Assembly: GCF_030544485.1 (NCBI RefSeq)
Contig: NZ_CP130610.1
Span: 310,001-374,000 of the forward strand
Direction of reading: 5' to 3'
Source of the DNA: Halomonas sp. HAL1
Lineage (GTDB): Bacteria; Pseudomonadota; Gammaproteobacteria; Pseudomonadales; Halomonadaceae
DNA: 64,000 nt
Every line of letters starts with the position of its first letter. The stretch's first letter is position 1. Shown piece by piece: positions 43,110 to 50,974 of this stretch. A program made the position numbers and the translations under genes. The notes under the pieces were generated by a model. The model worked only from the letters and a program-made list of their open reading frames with translations. It made no database searches and was not told the origin of the DNA.

Positions 43110-43142
43110 TAACTTCTCCCTCACTCTTCTCTTTTGTCAGTA

Positions 43143-43685
43143 CTACAGCTGAGCTTCTAGTGCATCAAGCAGTTCATTGGATGTTGATGCGTCGAGCAGC
43201 ATGTCACGAGTGGCGGATGCCAAAAAGCCATGGCTGACAGTGCTGTCTAAAAAGGTCAGCAGCGGTGAATAGAACTCGTCGATGTTAAGCAACCCCATGG
43301 GTTTTTCATGCAGGCCCAGATAGCCCCACGTCCATATTTCAAACAGCTCTTCAAAGGTGCCAATCCCGCCGGGTAAGGCAATAAAAGCGTCGGCATTAGC
43401 CGCCATGGTGGCTTTGCGTTCATGCATATTACGCACCCGAATCAGCTCGCTTAACCCAAAGTGTGCCTGTTCTCGCTCCACTAAGTGTTCGGGCATTACA
43501 CCAATGACGTCGCCGCCTGCCTCCAACACTGAATTCGCCAGTTCTCCCATCAGGCCAATGCGTGCCCCGCCATAAACCAGCGTGTGACCACGCTCGGCAA
43601 GCGTGCGCCCTAGTTTATTGGTCGCCTGCCGGAAAGCTGGGCTATTACCCTCACGAGAGCCAAGGTAGACACAAATTCGAGCCAT
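43143..43685 (-). CDS. LOG family protein (nucleotide 5'-monophosphate phosphoribohydrolase type)
   Basis: This is a Rossmann-fold hydrolase of the LOG/lysine decarboxylase-like family. The family signature is PGGIGTFEELFEIWTW (PGGxGTxxE), and a YGGARIGLMGE nucleotide segment precedes it. It is 180 aa. Members cleave the N-glycosidic bond of (cytokinin) nucleotide monophosphates; older annotation as a lysine decarboxylase is wrong. The bacterial substrate is not certain. It is convergent with the exonuclease gene. Confidence 0.93.
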   Translation of the reverse strand: MARICVYLGSREGNSPAFRQATNKLGRTLAERGHTLVYGGARIGLMGELANSVLEAGGDVIGVMPEHLVEREQAHFGLSELIRVRNMHERKATMAANADAFIALPGGIGTFEELFEIWTWGYLGLHEKPMGLLNIDEFYSPLLTFLDSTVSHGFLASATRDMLLDASTSNELLDALEAQL

Positions 43686-43730
43686 TCGTTTTTTCCTAAC
43701 GCTAAAAATGAGAAGTGACTAATCCGTTGC

Positions 43731-44252
43731 TTAGGGCAGGCAGCGGTCGACCTGATGGTGTTGATCCATCCACTGCCCTATAACGTTGTTACCACAAAGG
43801 TGATGAGCATATTGAGTGTGCAGACAGCGTACTTGGTGCCAATTGCTAATACCGCCAATGCCGCGTTCGGTCATTACGTCGGTATAGCCCAACTGAGCGA
43901 CTTCTTGGCGCTGGGCATCGCTCATATAGTCCCAGCGAGCAGCCACATAATCACGGTGACTTTGCAAATAAGCCTCAAGAAAGTCTGGTTCTTCCTGCAG
44001 CCGCTGTTCGAGCGCTTTGATAACGCCCACCGCTTCAATGCGAGAAATTTCTACTTTAAGTACATCTGAGCAGAGCCAATACAGCGTAGGAAAAGGTTTG
44101 CCATCGACGATAGGAGACATGCGTAGCACCAGCGGCGTCCCTTCGCCGTCAGTAGCTGCCACTGCCTCAATGCCACGCGGTGCGCGGCCAAGCTGTTGAG
44201 CAATAATAGCGAGCTGACGTTCGTCAGGCGCCTGATTGGTGCGTATCACCAT
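43731..44252 (-). CDS. DUF501 family protein
   Basis: The 173-residue protein has the DUF501 core RGIEAVAATDGEGTPLVLRM followed by PFPTLYWLCSDVLKVEISRIE and GIGGISNWHQVRCLHTQYAH. The conserved Cys and His residues suggest metal binding (HxxCLHxxYAxHL). DUF501 has no firm function. It overlaps the preceding small gene by 29 bases, so the two are probably co-transcribed. Confidence 0.88.
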   Translation of the reverse strand: MVIRTNQAPDERQLAIIAQQLGRAPRGIEAVAATDGEGTPLVLRMSPIVDGKPFPTLYWLCSDVLKVEISRIEAVGVIKALEQRLQEEPDFLEAYLQSHRDYVAARWDYMSDAQRQEVAQLGYTDVMTERGIGGISNWHQVRCLHTQYAHHLCGNNVIGQWMDQHHQVDRCLP

Positions 44253-44550
44253 CGGGTTGGTCTCTCACAAATTTGTTTGAGCGGCCAACGGCACGGAAAA
44301 AGCAGCGATTGAGCTGTTCGGGCGACGCAACATAGCACCACGTCCGCTCACAGTATTCAGCGGCTCGTGCCATTAGCACATCATAAAGGCGGTTGAAGGG
44401 GGCATCATAATCGTAGGGGTCTGCCCCAAACAAGCGGATATGCGGATAGTCGGCGAAGCGCTCAACAAAGTAGTGCTCAAGATCCGCTTCAACGGCACGG
44501 TGCTGCGCAACGTTGTCAGGGTCTATCCAGAGGTTGTAGCGGATGGCCAT
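44224..44550 (-). CDS. Hypothetical protein
   Basis: This 108-residue acidic protein (MAIRYNLWIDPDNVAQHRAV) has no recognised domain. It is rich in aromatic residues and ends in a polar tail (DQPDGDTHQSGA). It overlaps the DUF501 gene by 29 bases and lies 50 bases after the thioesterase, in the same direction, so the group may form one transcript. The ribosome site is AGGAGCC, 6 bases from the ATG. Confidence 0.65.
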   Translation of the reverse strand: MAIRYNLWIDPDNVAQHRAVEADLEHYFVERFADYPHIRLFGADPYDYDAPFNRLYDVLMARAAEYCERTWCYVASPEQLNRCFFRAVGRSNKFVRDQPDGDTHQSGA

Positions 44551-44602
44551 AAGCGTGGCTCCTATTGCTCCGGCAGCGCGGGGCAGCGTCGGTCAGGCGT
44601 GT

Positions 44603-45004
44603 TCATTCAGGGGCATCTTGCAGGTGGGCCGTTAACGCCTCACGTAGATTCCCCTCGATGGGCTTGGCGCACTTAGCCTGATGGTCGTACTGCACCATGA
44701 CGGTGTGACCCAGGTTAGTAAGTGTGCCGTGCTGGCGCGCCTCTTGGGTCACCGTAAACGAACTGTTGCCCAAGCGTGTTAAATACGTACGTATTTCGAT
44801 ATCGTGACCGTAAAACAGTTCAGCTCGGTAGTCGACTTCCATACGCGCCATAATTAAGCGCCACTTCTGCGGGTTTAAATCAGGCGTGAAGAGTTTGAAT
44901 AAGTCGTTACGGGCAAGCTCAAACCACGCGGGTAAGCGAGTATTGTTGATATGCCCTAGGGCGTCGGTGTCGTAAAACGCTGGCTCAATGGTACGCGTAA
45001 ACAT
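44603..45004 (-). CDS. Acyl-CoA thioesterase, 4HBT hotdog fold
   Basis: The 133-residue protein carries the hotdog-fold active-site motif EPAFYDTDALGHINNTRL, with Asp in YDTDALGHINN, of the 4-hydroxybenzoyl-CoA thioesterase/YbgC/FadM group. It probably hydrolyses an acyl-CoA; chain length is not predictable. The ATG is at 45004. It is first in a run of three minus-strand genes. Confidence 0.9.
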   Translation of the reverse strand: MFTRTIEPAFYDTDALGHINNTRLPAWFELARNDLFKLFTPDLNPQKWRLIMARMEVDYRAELFYGHDIEIRTYLTRLGNSSFTVTQEARQHGTLTNLGHTVMVQYDHQAKCAKPIEGNLREALTAHLQDAPE

Positions 45005-45101
45005 GGCATGTCCTTGTTATTAAAGAAGAGTTGTCAATGACTGGTGATTGATGAACGGGATTAGCAGCAGGTCTTCAGGATTAACTCAAGCAAGTGCTTG
45101 G

Positions 45102-45908
45102 TCAAGTAAAGCGGCGTCGGTACCACGCCATTAGTTGCATCCAGCCCAGTAGCCATAGCGTCGCCGCAGCAAACCCTGCCAAGCTGCCCCACAACAGGCC
45201 TAGCGTTGGGTAAGTATAGGAAACACATAGGGTATAGCTCAGCAATGAGCCAAGCCCCATCGGGTAATGTTTAATGACAGTGGCTACAGGGGCCGCGCCG
45301 TGATTTAGATGAAGAATCAGCAAAAAAGGCAGCATGGTGACCGGAAAGGCGGCCAGCGTTCCCGCCCAGGCGGGCGGAAGCCAATGCGCTAGGCTCGTAA
45401 TGGCAAATATGATCGCGGCGGCAAGGCAGGCCCGTGCAGCAAGAGCAGGGAGCGAAAACGATCGACTGGGGGGACTTTTTACATCTGGAATAGCGCGGAA
45501 CAGGCCACTAAATGCGGCAATAGCCCCTAGTGTTACCAGCGTGCCGCTGAGCCGGGTGAAATCAAACTGGGCGAGTAGCGTGCTGGCGGCCAGCCACGCA
45601 ATGAAACCGCCTAGCACACCGCTGGCCATGCCTTTAACACCTGGTTGACGTCCTGCTACCCAATAACCGGCGCCTAGCGCCATCGTCGCGGTAAACCCAG
45701 CCAGCGTATGTAATGCGCTTTGGGTCGCAAAGGCAGGTGAAATTTCTAAGCCGATAAAAAATAGCGCCAACGCCGTGCCTAATGGGTAACCCGCCAGCAG
45801 CCCGGCCATGCGTGGACTGGCGCGCACCGCAATCGCCCCTAGCCCCAGTACCATACTGATTGATAGGCCGAGCTTTGCTAGCTGCCAAGTGAGCGGAATT
45901 TCTATCAT
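45102..45908 (-). CDS. Multi-spanning membrane protein of unknown function
   Basis: This 268-residue highly hydrophobic protein has about eight predicted helices and is rich in Gly and Ala. Segments such as GLLAGYPLGTALALFFIGLE and PVTMLPFLLILHLNHG recall small-molecule exporters or GtrA/AbrB-like membrane families, but I cannot assign one. It may act as a transporter. The ATG is at 45908. It has no obvious operon partner. Confidence 0.7.
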   Translation of the reverse strand: MIEIPLTWQLAKLGLSISMVLGLGAIAVRASPRMAGLLAGYPLGTALALFFIGLEISPAFATQSALHTLAGFTATMALGAGYWVAGRQPGVKGMASGVLGGFIAWLAASTLLAQFDFTRLSGTLVTLGAIAAFSGLFRAIPDVKSPPSRSFSLPALAARACLAAAIIFAITSLAHWLPPAWAGTLAAFPVTMLPFLLILHLNHGAAPVATVIKHYPMGLGSLLSYTLCVSYTYPTLGLLWGSLAGFAAATLWLLGWMQLMAWYRRRFT

Positions 45909-46017
45909 GCGGCGTGTTCCTTGCTGTTATTGTTTTGGTGCTATTACTGGTCGTTGTTTTATTACGCCATTTTAATGGCCTTCACCGTTTCGGTTTTCTA
46001 AGCGTGCGTTCTGAAAA

Positions 46018-46488
46018 TTACACTAAACGCAGCCCTTGCTGGTCGCGCCAAGCGGCCTCTAACGCCTCTTGCAGAGGGGCTTTTAGGTGTGCAGGGAGGG
46101 CGTCCTGAGCGGCTTGCAATGAATCAAAAGAGCGATTGCGTAGCCAGCAGTATGCCCATGCGCAGGCTTCGGCATCGCTATCGGGGGTCGGGCGAGCGGG
46201 CATTTGATTAAGGAGGAATACCGCGGTGCGTGGCGCCCAAAGCGGCATCTCACCGCGCTCATCCTGGCTCCACTCTTCCAGCGTAGCGCCGCTCGGCGTG
46301 GCATCGGGCGTACCTAATTTCGCAACCCGGGCCGTTTCGGCCAGAATAAGCGCAAGCTGGTCAGTACTCGCTTGGCCAAGCGAGCGCCACTGCCGCAGCA
46401 GCGCCGGCAGCCCTGCCCGCATCTTGGTATAAAAGTCATCTTGCGGCATGCTTGGCAATACCCTTGTTAAATAAGTGAGATTTTTCAT
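46018..46488 (-). CDS. Hypothetical protein divergent from malY
   Basis: The protein is 156 aa from ATG 46488, but a start at ATG 46449 (MPQDDFYTKMRAGL, 143 aa) is more likely, because the first ATG overlaps the malY start codon. It is helical and rich in Ala, Leu and Trp, with no recognised domain. It is transcribed away from the malY/patB-type gene. The regulatory region between the two is very short or absent. Confidence 0.6.
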   Translation of the reverse strand: MKNLTYLTRVLPSMPQDDFYTKMRAGLPALLRQWRSLGQASTDQLALILAETARVAKLGTPDATPSGATLEEWSQDERGEMPLWAPRTAVFLLNQMPARPTPDSDAEACAWAYCWLRNRSFDSLQAAQDALPAHLKAPLQEALEAAWRDQQGLRLV

Positions 46489-47653
46489 GGTCTACGATTT
46501 TGCCACGCCTTTGGAGCGACGCCACCCAGAAGGTGGCTGGGCATCGCAAAAATGGCACCGCTACGGCGACGACGTATTACCCCTTTGGGTCGCCGATATG
46601 GATTTTCGCTCCCCGCCAGCAGTCGTTGATGCGCTGCAGTCGCGGGTGGCTCACGGTGTTTATGGCTATGGTGAAGTGCCTGCTACGTTAACAGAAACGC
46701 TATGCCAGTGGAGCGCCCAGCATTACGACTGGCCCATTCAGCCCGAGTGGCAGCAGTGGTTGCCAGGGGTAGTGCCTGCCTTGCATTTGGCTGCGCTCGC
46801 GTTGACCGTGCCAGGTGATGGTGTATTAACAGTCACACCCATCTATCCGCCGTTTCTAGCAGTGGCAGAGCGCACCGGGCGTCTGCCCCAGCAGGCGATG
46901 CTCCAAGCGCCTTCGAATCCCGGTGAGCCTTGGCAGCTCGATATTGCCGCCCTGGAGGAGGCGATTACGCCGCTTACCCGCCTGTTGCTATGGTGTCATC
47001 CCCACAACCCGACAGGGCGCGTATGGCATCAGGAAGAGCTTGCTGCGCTGGCTGCGCTGGTAGAACGACATGATCTTTGGGTGGTCTCCGATGAGCTTCA
47101 CTGCGACCTGCTATTAGATGAAGGCGCGTGCCACCGTCCGCTGGTGGCAGCATTTCCTGAACTGGCCAAGCGCACAATCACCCTGTGGGCGCCCTCTAAA
47201 ACCTTTAATTTGGCTGGGTTGACTAGTGCCTGCGCGGTGATCCCTGACCCTGCTCTGCGTCAGCGCTTTGCAGCCGCAGCAAAAGGGCTACTGCCCGATA
47301 GCAACATACTCGGCTTGGTCGCGGCGGAAGCGGCTTATCGTGACGGTGAATCGTGGCGGCAGGAACTATTAAACGTACTACGTGAGCATCGTGCGACGCT
47401 GGAGGAGCGGGTGGCTAGCTGGCAGGGCGTTCATTGGAGTGCGCCGGAATCAACGTATCTAGCCTGGCTGGATATGCGCGAGGCGGGCCTGGGCAATGCG
47501 CCCCATAAAAGGCTGCTGAACGAGGCGGGGGTGGCTCTTTCAGACGGGACTGCCTTTGGCTGCCCCGGCTTTGTACGGCTTAACTTCGGCACCACCGCTA
47601 CCCAACTAGAAACGGCATTGTCACGCATGGATGCTGTGCTAAAAAAGCAGTGA
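46487..47653 (+). CDS. patB: MalY/PatB-type cystathionine beta-lyase (PLP C-S lyase)
   Basis: This fold-type I PLP enzyme, 388 aa from ATG 46487, has the PatB/MalY signatures WVADMDFRSPPAVVDAL, LLWCHPHNPTGRVW, DLWVVSDELHCDLLL and the PLP lysine in LWAPSKTFNLAGL. C-S lyases of this family cleave cystathionine or cysteine conjugates to pyruvate, ammonia and a thiol. The symbol is the family name; the specific substrate is not known. It is divergent from a hypothetical gene, with start codons overlapping or close. Confidence 0.9.
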   Translation: MVYDFATPLERRHPEGGWASQKWHRYGDDVLPLWVADMDFRSPPAVVDALQSRVAHGVYGYGEVPATLTETLCQWSAQHYDWPIQPEWQQWLPGVVPALHLAALALTVPGDGVLTVTPIYPPFLAVAERTGRLPQQAMLQAPSNPGEPWQLDIAALEEAITPLTRLLLWCHPHNPTGRVWHQEELAALAALVERHDLWVVSDELHCDLLLDEGACHRPLVAAFPELAKRTITLWAPSKTFNLAGLTSACAVIPDPALRQRFAAAAKGLLPDSNILGLVAAEAAYRDGESWRQELLNVLREHRATLEERVASWQGVHWSAPESTYLAWLDMREAGLGNAPHKRLLNEAGVALSDGTAFGCPGFVRLNFGTTATQLETALSRMDAVLKKQ

Positions 47654-47659
47654 GACCCG

Positions 47660-48604
47660 TTAGTAGAGCATGGCAAATAGTTTACGGCGGTAGGTAACGG
47701 TCAGTGGGTGATCGGCGCCTAATGCATCGAACACCTGCAGCAGCGTTTTACGCGCTGCGTCATCATTGTAGGCACGGTCGTGTTTCATCAGCGCCAGCAG
47801 TGCTTCCAGGCCTGCATCGTAATGACCGTCAGCCACTTGGCGCAGGGCGCGCTGGTACTGAGCTTCGCTGTCGGTACGATCGCCCAGGGCTGCGATCTCT
47901 TCGGCTGAGAGCGCCTGTTCGCCAAACTCAATGCTGGCGCGCACGCCCCGTGCAGGTGCCGCGTCGCGCTCTTCCGGCGGCAGGTTATCGAGCACTTCAC
48001 GCGCCTCGCTGCCACGCCCTTCGGCTACCAGTACCCGGGCGAACGCGACTTGATAAGCGTAGTGTTCCGGGTACTGGCTCATCAGGGTTTGATAAATTTC
48101 GCGCGCGCCCGCGATATCGCCTGCCTGCAATGCTTCTTCCGCCTGCTCTTCGGGGGTGGGGGGCGCTTCGCCGGGGGCGGGGAAGTAACGATTCAACCAC
48201 TCGCGGACTTCTTTCTCCGGCAGCGCTCCCTGGAAACCATCCACCAAGCCGCCCTGGCTAATCAGCTTCACATCGGGCACTGAGCGCACGCCCAGTTGGC
48301 CGCCGATTTCTGCATTCGCGTCTATATCGAGCTTTCCGAGCAAAAAGGCGCCTGCGTATTCCACTACCAGTTTCTCGAGCACTGCGAGCAGGGTGCGACT
48401 GCTATCGGTGGAAGGCGAATAGCAACCCATCAGTACCGGCACCTGCATGGACGCTTCCAGCACCTGCTGAATATTGCCTGCGTTCAATTCAATGATGACA
48501 TCTTCAGGACGCACCGACGCACGCTCATCGGTAGGCGCGGTAGCATCGGTATTTCCAGTATCCGCGGTGAGCGGCTTACCTGAACGGGGATCAATAATCG
48601 ACAT
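47660..48604 (-). CDS. ybbN: Thioredoxin-domain co-chaperone YbbN/CnoX
   Basis: The protein is 314 aa from ATG 48604. An N-terminal thioredoxin fold (about 45-155) is followed by TPR-like repeats (about 160-314, YQTLMSQYPEHYAYQVAFA). The redox WCGPC site is replaced by CYSPSTDS, so the thiol-disulfide reductase activity is probably lost. This is the same situation as in E. coli YbbN, which is a chaperone protecting GroEL/DnaK clients. The open frame continues 32 residues upstream but ATG 48604 fits the family start (MSIIDPRSGKPL). Confidence 0.9.
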   Translation of the reverse strand: MSIIDPRSGKPLTADTGNTDATAPTDERASVRPEDVIIELNAGNIQQVLEASMQVPVLMGCYSPSTDSSRTLLAVLEKLVVEYAGAFLLGKLDIDANAEIGGQLGVRSVPDVKLISQGGLVDGFQGALPEKEVREWLNRYFPAPGEAPPTPEEQAEEALQAGDIAGAREIYQTLMSQYPEHYAYQVAFARVLVAEGRGSEAREVLDNLPPEERDAAPARGVRASIEFGEQALSAEEIAALGDRTDSEAQYQRALRQVADGHYDAGLEALLALMKHDRAYNDDAARKTLLQVFDALGADHPLTVTYRRKLFAMLY

Positions 48605-48784
48605 AGGTAGACTCGTCAGCAAAAAATGAATAATAGTTACCCATGATATGCAGGCATGCCCCGGCGGATTCAAGGAAAAGGCAGGAAAATAAAAAGCCAT
48701 AGGTGAAAAAATCGTACCTTTCGGTAACAGATTTTTCTGGGCGTTTTTACATAACTAGCGGACACAAAAAAACCAACACCCGGT

Positions 48785-49880
48785 GGATGCAGTCTCTGAG
48801 TGCAACGCTACTTAATGAATGGCTGGTGGGCTTTCTTGGTGTTTCGCCAATATTTCGCCCAGCACTTCAACTGGGCACCTGAAGTCAAAGCGCTTTCGAG
48901 GCCGCATATTCAGCTGTAATGCAATGGCATCAAGTTCCTCTTGGGTGTGGTGCGACAGATCCGTCCCTTTCGGTAAATACTGCCGTATCAAGCCATTGAT
49001 GTTTTCATTGCTACCGCGTTGCCATGGGCTGTGAGGGTCACAAAAGTAGATTGCAACACCCGTTGCTTGGGTAATCTGTGCATGCTTAGCCATTTCTCGG
49101 CCTTGGTCATACGTCATGCTCTTGCGTGCGGCTAGTGGCATTCGGTTGAGTGCTGCGCTAAATCCCTCAACAGCTGAGGTCGCTGTGGCGTCATGTAATT
49201 TGGCGAGGATGACGTAGCCACTGCTGAGTTCAACTAACGTGCCGACGGCAGAGGCATTGTTCTTACCTTTGATTAAATCGCCCTCCCAGTGGCCTGGCAT
49301 TTCGCGCTTCTCTATCTCCGGTGGACGAAGGTGAATGCTCACCATGTCGGGTATTTGGCCACGGCGATCGACCTGACCACGGCGAGGCTTACGGGTCGAT
49401 TTGCCTTGGCGCAGGCAGTGAATCAACTCTTTCTTAAGCTGGCCCACAGGCAAGGCGTAAATGGCGTTGTAGACCGTCTCACGGCAGACGTAAGCATCTT
49501 CAAAACTGGGCGTCATCATGCGTTTGAGCTTGCCTGCTATTTGTTCTGGAGACAAGCGGTTGCGAAGCATATGAATGACCAGCTCAAAGCGTTCACTCCC
49601 CAACAGCAGCTTACGTTTTGGGCGACAAACCATGCGTCGAGCGCAGCGGTGCGTCTGCGCACTATGAGCACAGTAGGCACCTGACTGAGTTTGGTTGCGC
49701 CGTACTTCACGGCTGAGGGTAGACGGAGAACGCCTCAACATGTGAGCAATCTGGCGGAGACTCATGCCTTGCCTGAGGCTTACCTGTATGGTGGCACGTT
49801 CTTCGATGCTGAGTTCTGAATAGGACATAAATCCAACACCTTACTAAAATTCTTAGGTGTTGCACTCAGTTTCTGCGGCC
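48785..49880. mobile_element. IS30-family insertion sequence
   Basis: The element of about 1.1 kb carries one transposase gene on the minus strand. Its ends are imperfect inverted repeats. Left outward reading has GGATGCAGTCTCTGAGTGCA (from 48785) and the right, read inward on the minus strand, has GGCCGCAGAAACTGAGTGCA (from 49880). They share GCAG and CTGAGTGCAAC. The exact ends are not certain and no clear target duplication was seen. It lies at the junction between core genes and the accessory region. Confidence 0.8.
48812..49828 (-). CDS. IS30-family transposase
   Basis: The 338-residue transposase starts with an N-terminal helix-turn-helix (LSIEERATIQVSLRQGMSLR, LRRSPSTLSREVRRN) that binds the element ends. 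The DDE catalytic core includes GHWEGDLIKGKNN, MTYDQGREMA and the GSNENINGLIRQYLPKGTDL region with the final Glu. All are typical of IS30. It appears intact. The gene occupies nearly the whole element. Confidence 0.95.
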   Translation of the reverse strand: MSYSELSIEERATIQVSLRQGMSLRQIAHMLRRSPSTLSREVRRNQTQSGAYCAHSAQTHRCARRMVCRPKRKLLLGSERFELVIHMLRNRLSPEQIAGKLKRMMTPSFEDAYVCRETVYNAIYALPVGQLKKELIHCLRQGKSTRKPRRGQVDRRGQIPDMVSIHLRPPEIEKREMPGHWEGDLIKGKNNASAVGTLVELSSGYVILAKLHDATATSAVEGFSAALNRMPLAARKSMTYDQGREMAKHAQITQATGVAIYFCDPHSPWQRGSNENINGLIRQYLPKGTDLSHHTQEELDAIALQLNMRPRKRFDFRCPVEVLGEILAKHQESPPAIH

Positions 49881-50359
49881 AAGCCCGTAAAGGTATTGGT
49901 TTCTTCTATATTGGTAGCGGGCTAGACGGTTATGAGACTGATGAAATAGGGACATATTATATGTCCTAAAATTACGTTTAATGATCTAAAATCATCATTA
50001 GGAAGCGTTTTTCCTGGGTTGCGTTCGTGGAGGTAGCGTCACTTAATAGCACATGAGGGAGCTTATAGTTGGCACAAAGCTTGGGGAAATTGCCTTGGCA
50101 GAAAGTGACCTTCAGGCATCTTGTCGGGCTTTGACAAGACAGTGACGACAGGAGTTATCGATACTCCCACGATCAGTTAGAGGAAGTTGATTAGCTGCAT
50201 GCGTACTGAGAAAATTCTTGAGACGATTGGGTTGTTGATAGAGGCTTGGTGCGACTCTAAAGCCAGAATCTGGAAAGGTATACATTTTCAAGGCAATGAT
50301 GTCACCCATTGCCTCGCGTCATTTTCTCTGTTTGAGCCTGTGGCAGTATAACTATCTTG
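49881..50359. other. Non-coding junction between IS30 and the SMC defence operon
   Basis: No gene is supported in these 479 bases. There are two palindromes: GGACATA, TTA, TATGTCC (49950-49966) and TAATGAT, CTAAAATC, ATCATTA (49979-50000). Either may be a regulator site or part of an island end. A 65-residue minus-strand ORF (50112-50309) has no family I can recognise; it may be a decayed gene fragment. Confidence 0.6.
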
Positions 50360-50974
50360 TTAATTCTCACTTGACCTCTGGCTAAAGAGATCTTCGAAGA
50401 ATGTCTTACCGGCATCTGTGAGTACTAGATTGCCCTTGTCATTGAAAAAGGCAATATCACGGTCCACCAGTGCGACCTTGGCAGCATCTGGTAGTGACTG
50501 ATCCATTTTGCAGGCCTTGAGGATCAGCACCATTGTAGGGTCGCTGCCGATGCTCTCGAGCGTCTCGCGGGAGATGCCCGCTTCCGGTAGCGTCATGGCC
50601 TCGAACATGAAACCTTTCTCCAGCACGCCTCGCCCCAGCACCAGCAACACCCCCTGAATCTGGCGAATCGATACGCTGCTTTCCTGATCCCGGCTGTCGT
50701 CATCGCCCTGGGATTCTATGAGAGAGCGCACATAGAAGAAGCCTCGGCGTTGTACCAGTTCCATCCCCATGTTGGAGTAAGCCTCTACGTAGTAGCGATC
50801 CCGCTCCTTGTAGAGTTCATTGAACAGAGGGTTGGGCGCCAGCTGGCCGTTCACATACTGGGTTTGGTTGATGACCTGTCCAGAGGTCAACTTGCGAAAG
50901 GCTTCCTGGCTCAGGCGACGATCGACGACTGGTCGCCCGGGATGTGTCTCTTGAGTGAAGGGAGTGTCGCTCAT
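50360..50974 (-). CDS. jetB: Wadjet-type SMC complex subunit JetB (MukE-like)
   Basis: JetB is the KITE subunit of Wadjet, which binds the kleisin JetA and contributes DNA loading. The true start is ATG 50974, whose ATGA overlaps the JetA stop; longer open frame upstream lies inside jetA. It is 204 aa. Two winged-helix-like regions are plausible (RKLTSGQVINQTQY through FYVRSLIESQ, and KEKGFMFEAM-like GVLEKGFMFEAMTLPEAG). The C terminus IAFFNDKGNLVLTDAGKTFF looks like a winged-helix end. It is the last gene of the operon. Confidence 0.75.
   Translation of the reverse strand: MSDTPFTQETHPGRPVVDRRLSQEAFRKLTSGQVINQTQYVNGQLAPNPLFNELYKERDRYYVEAYSNMGMELVQRRGFFYVRSLIESQGDDDSRDQESSVSIRQIQGVLLVLGRGVLEKGFMFEAMTLPEAGISRETLESIGSDPTMVLILKACKMDQSLPDAAKVALVDRDIAFFNDKGNLVLTDAGKTFFEDLFSQRSSEN

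Noticed and set aside
50112-50309. 65-residue minus-strand ORF beside the IS30 element
   Set aside because: No ribosome site of note and no recognisable family; possibly a fragment, so not called as a gene.
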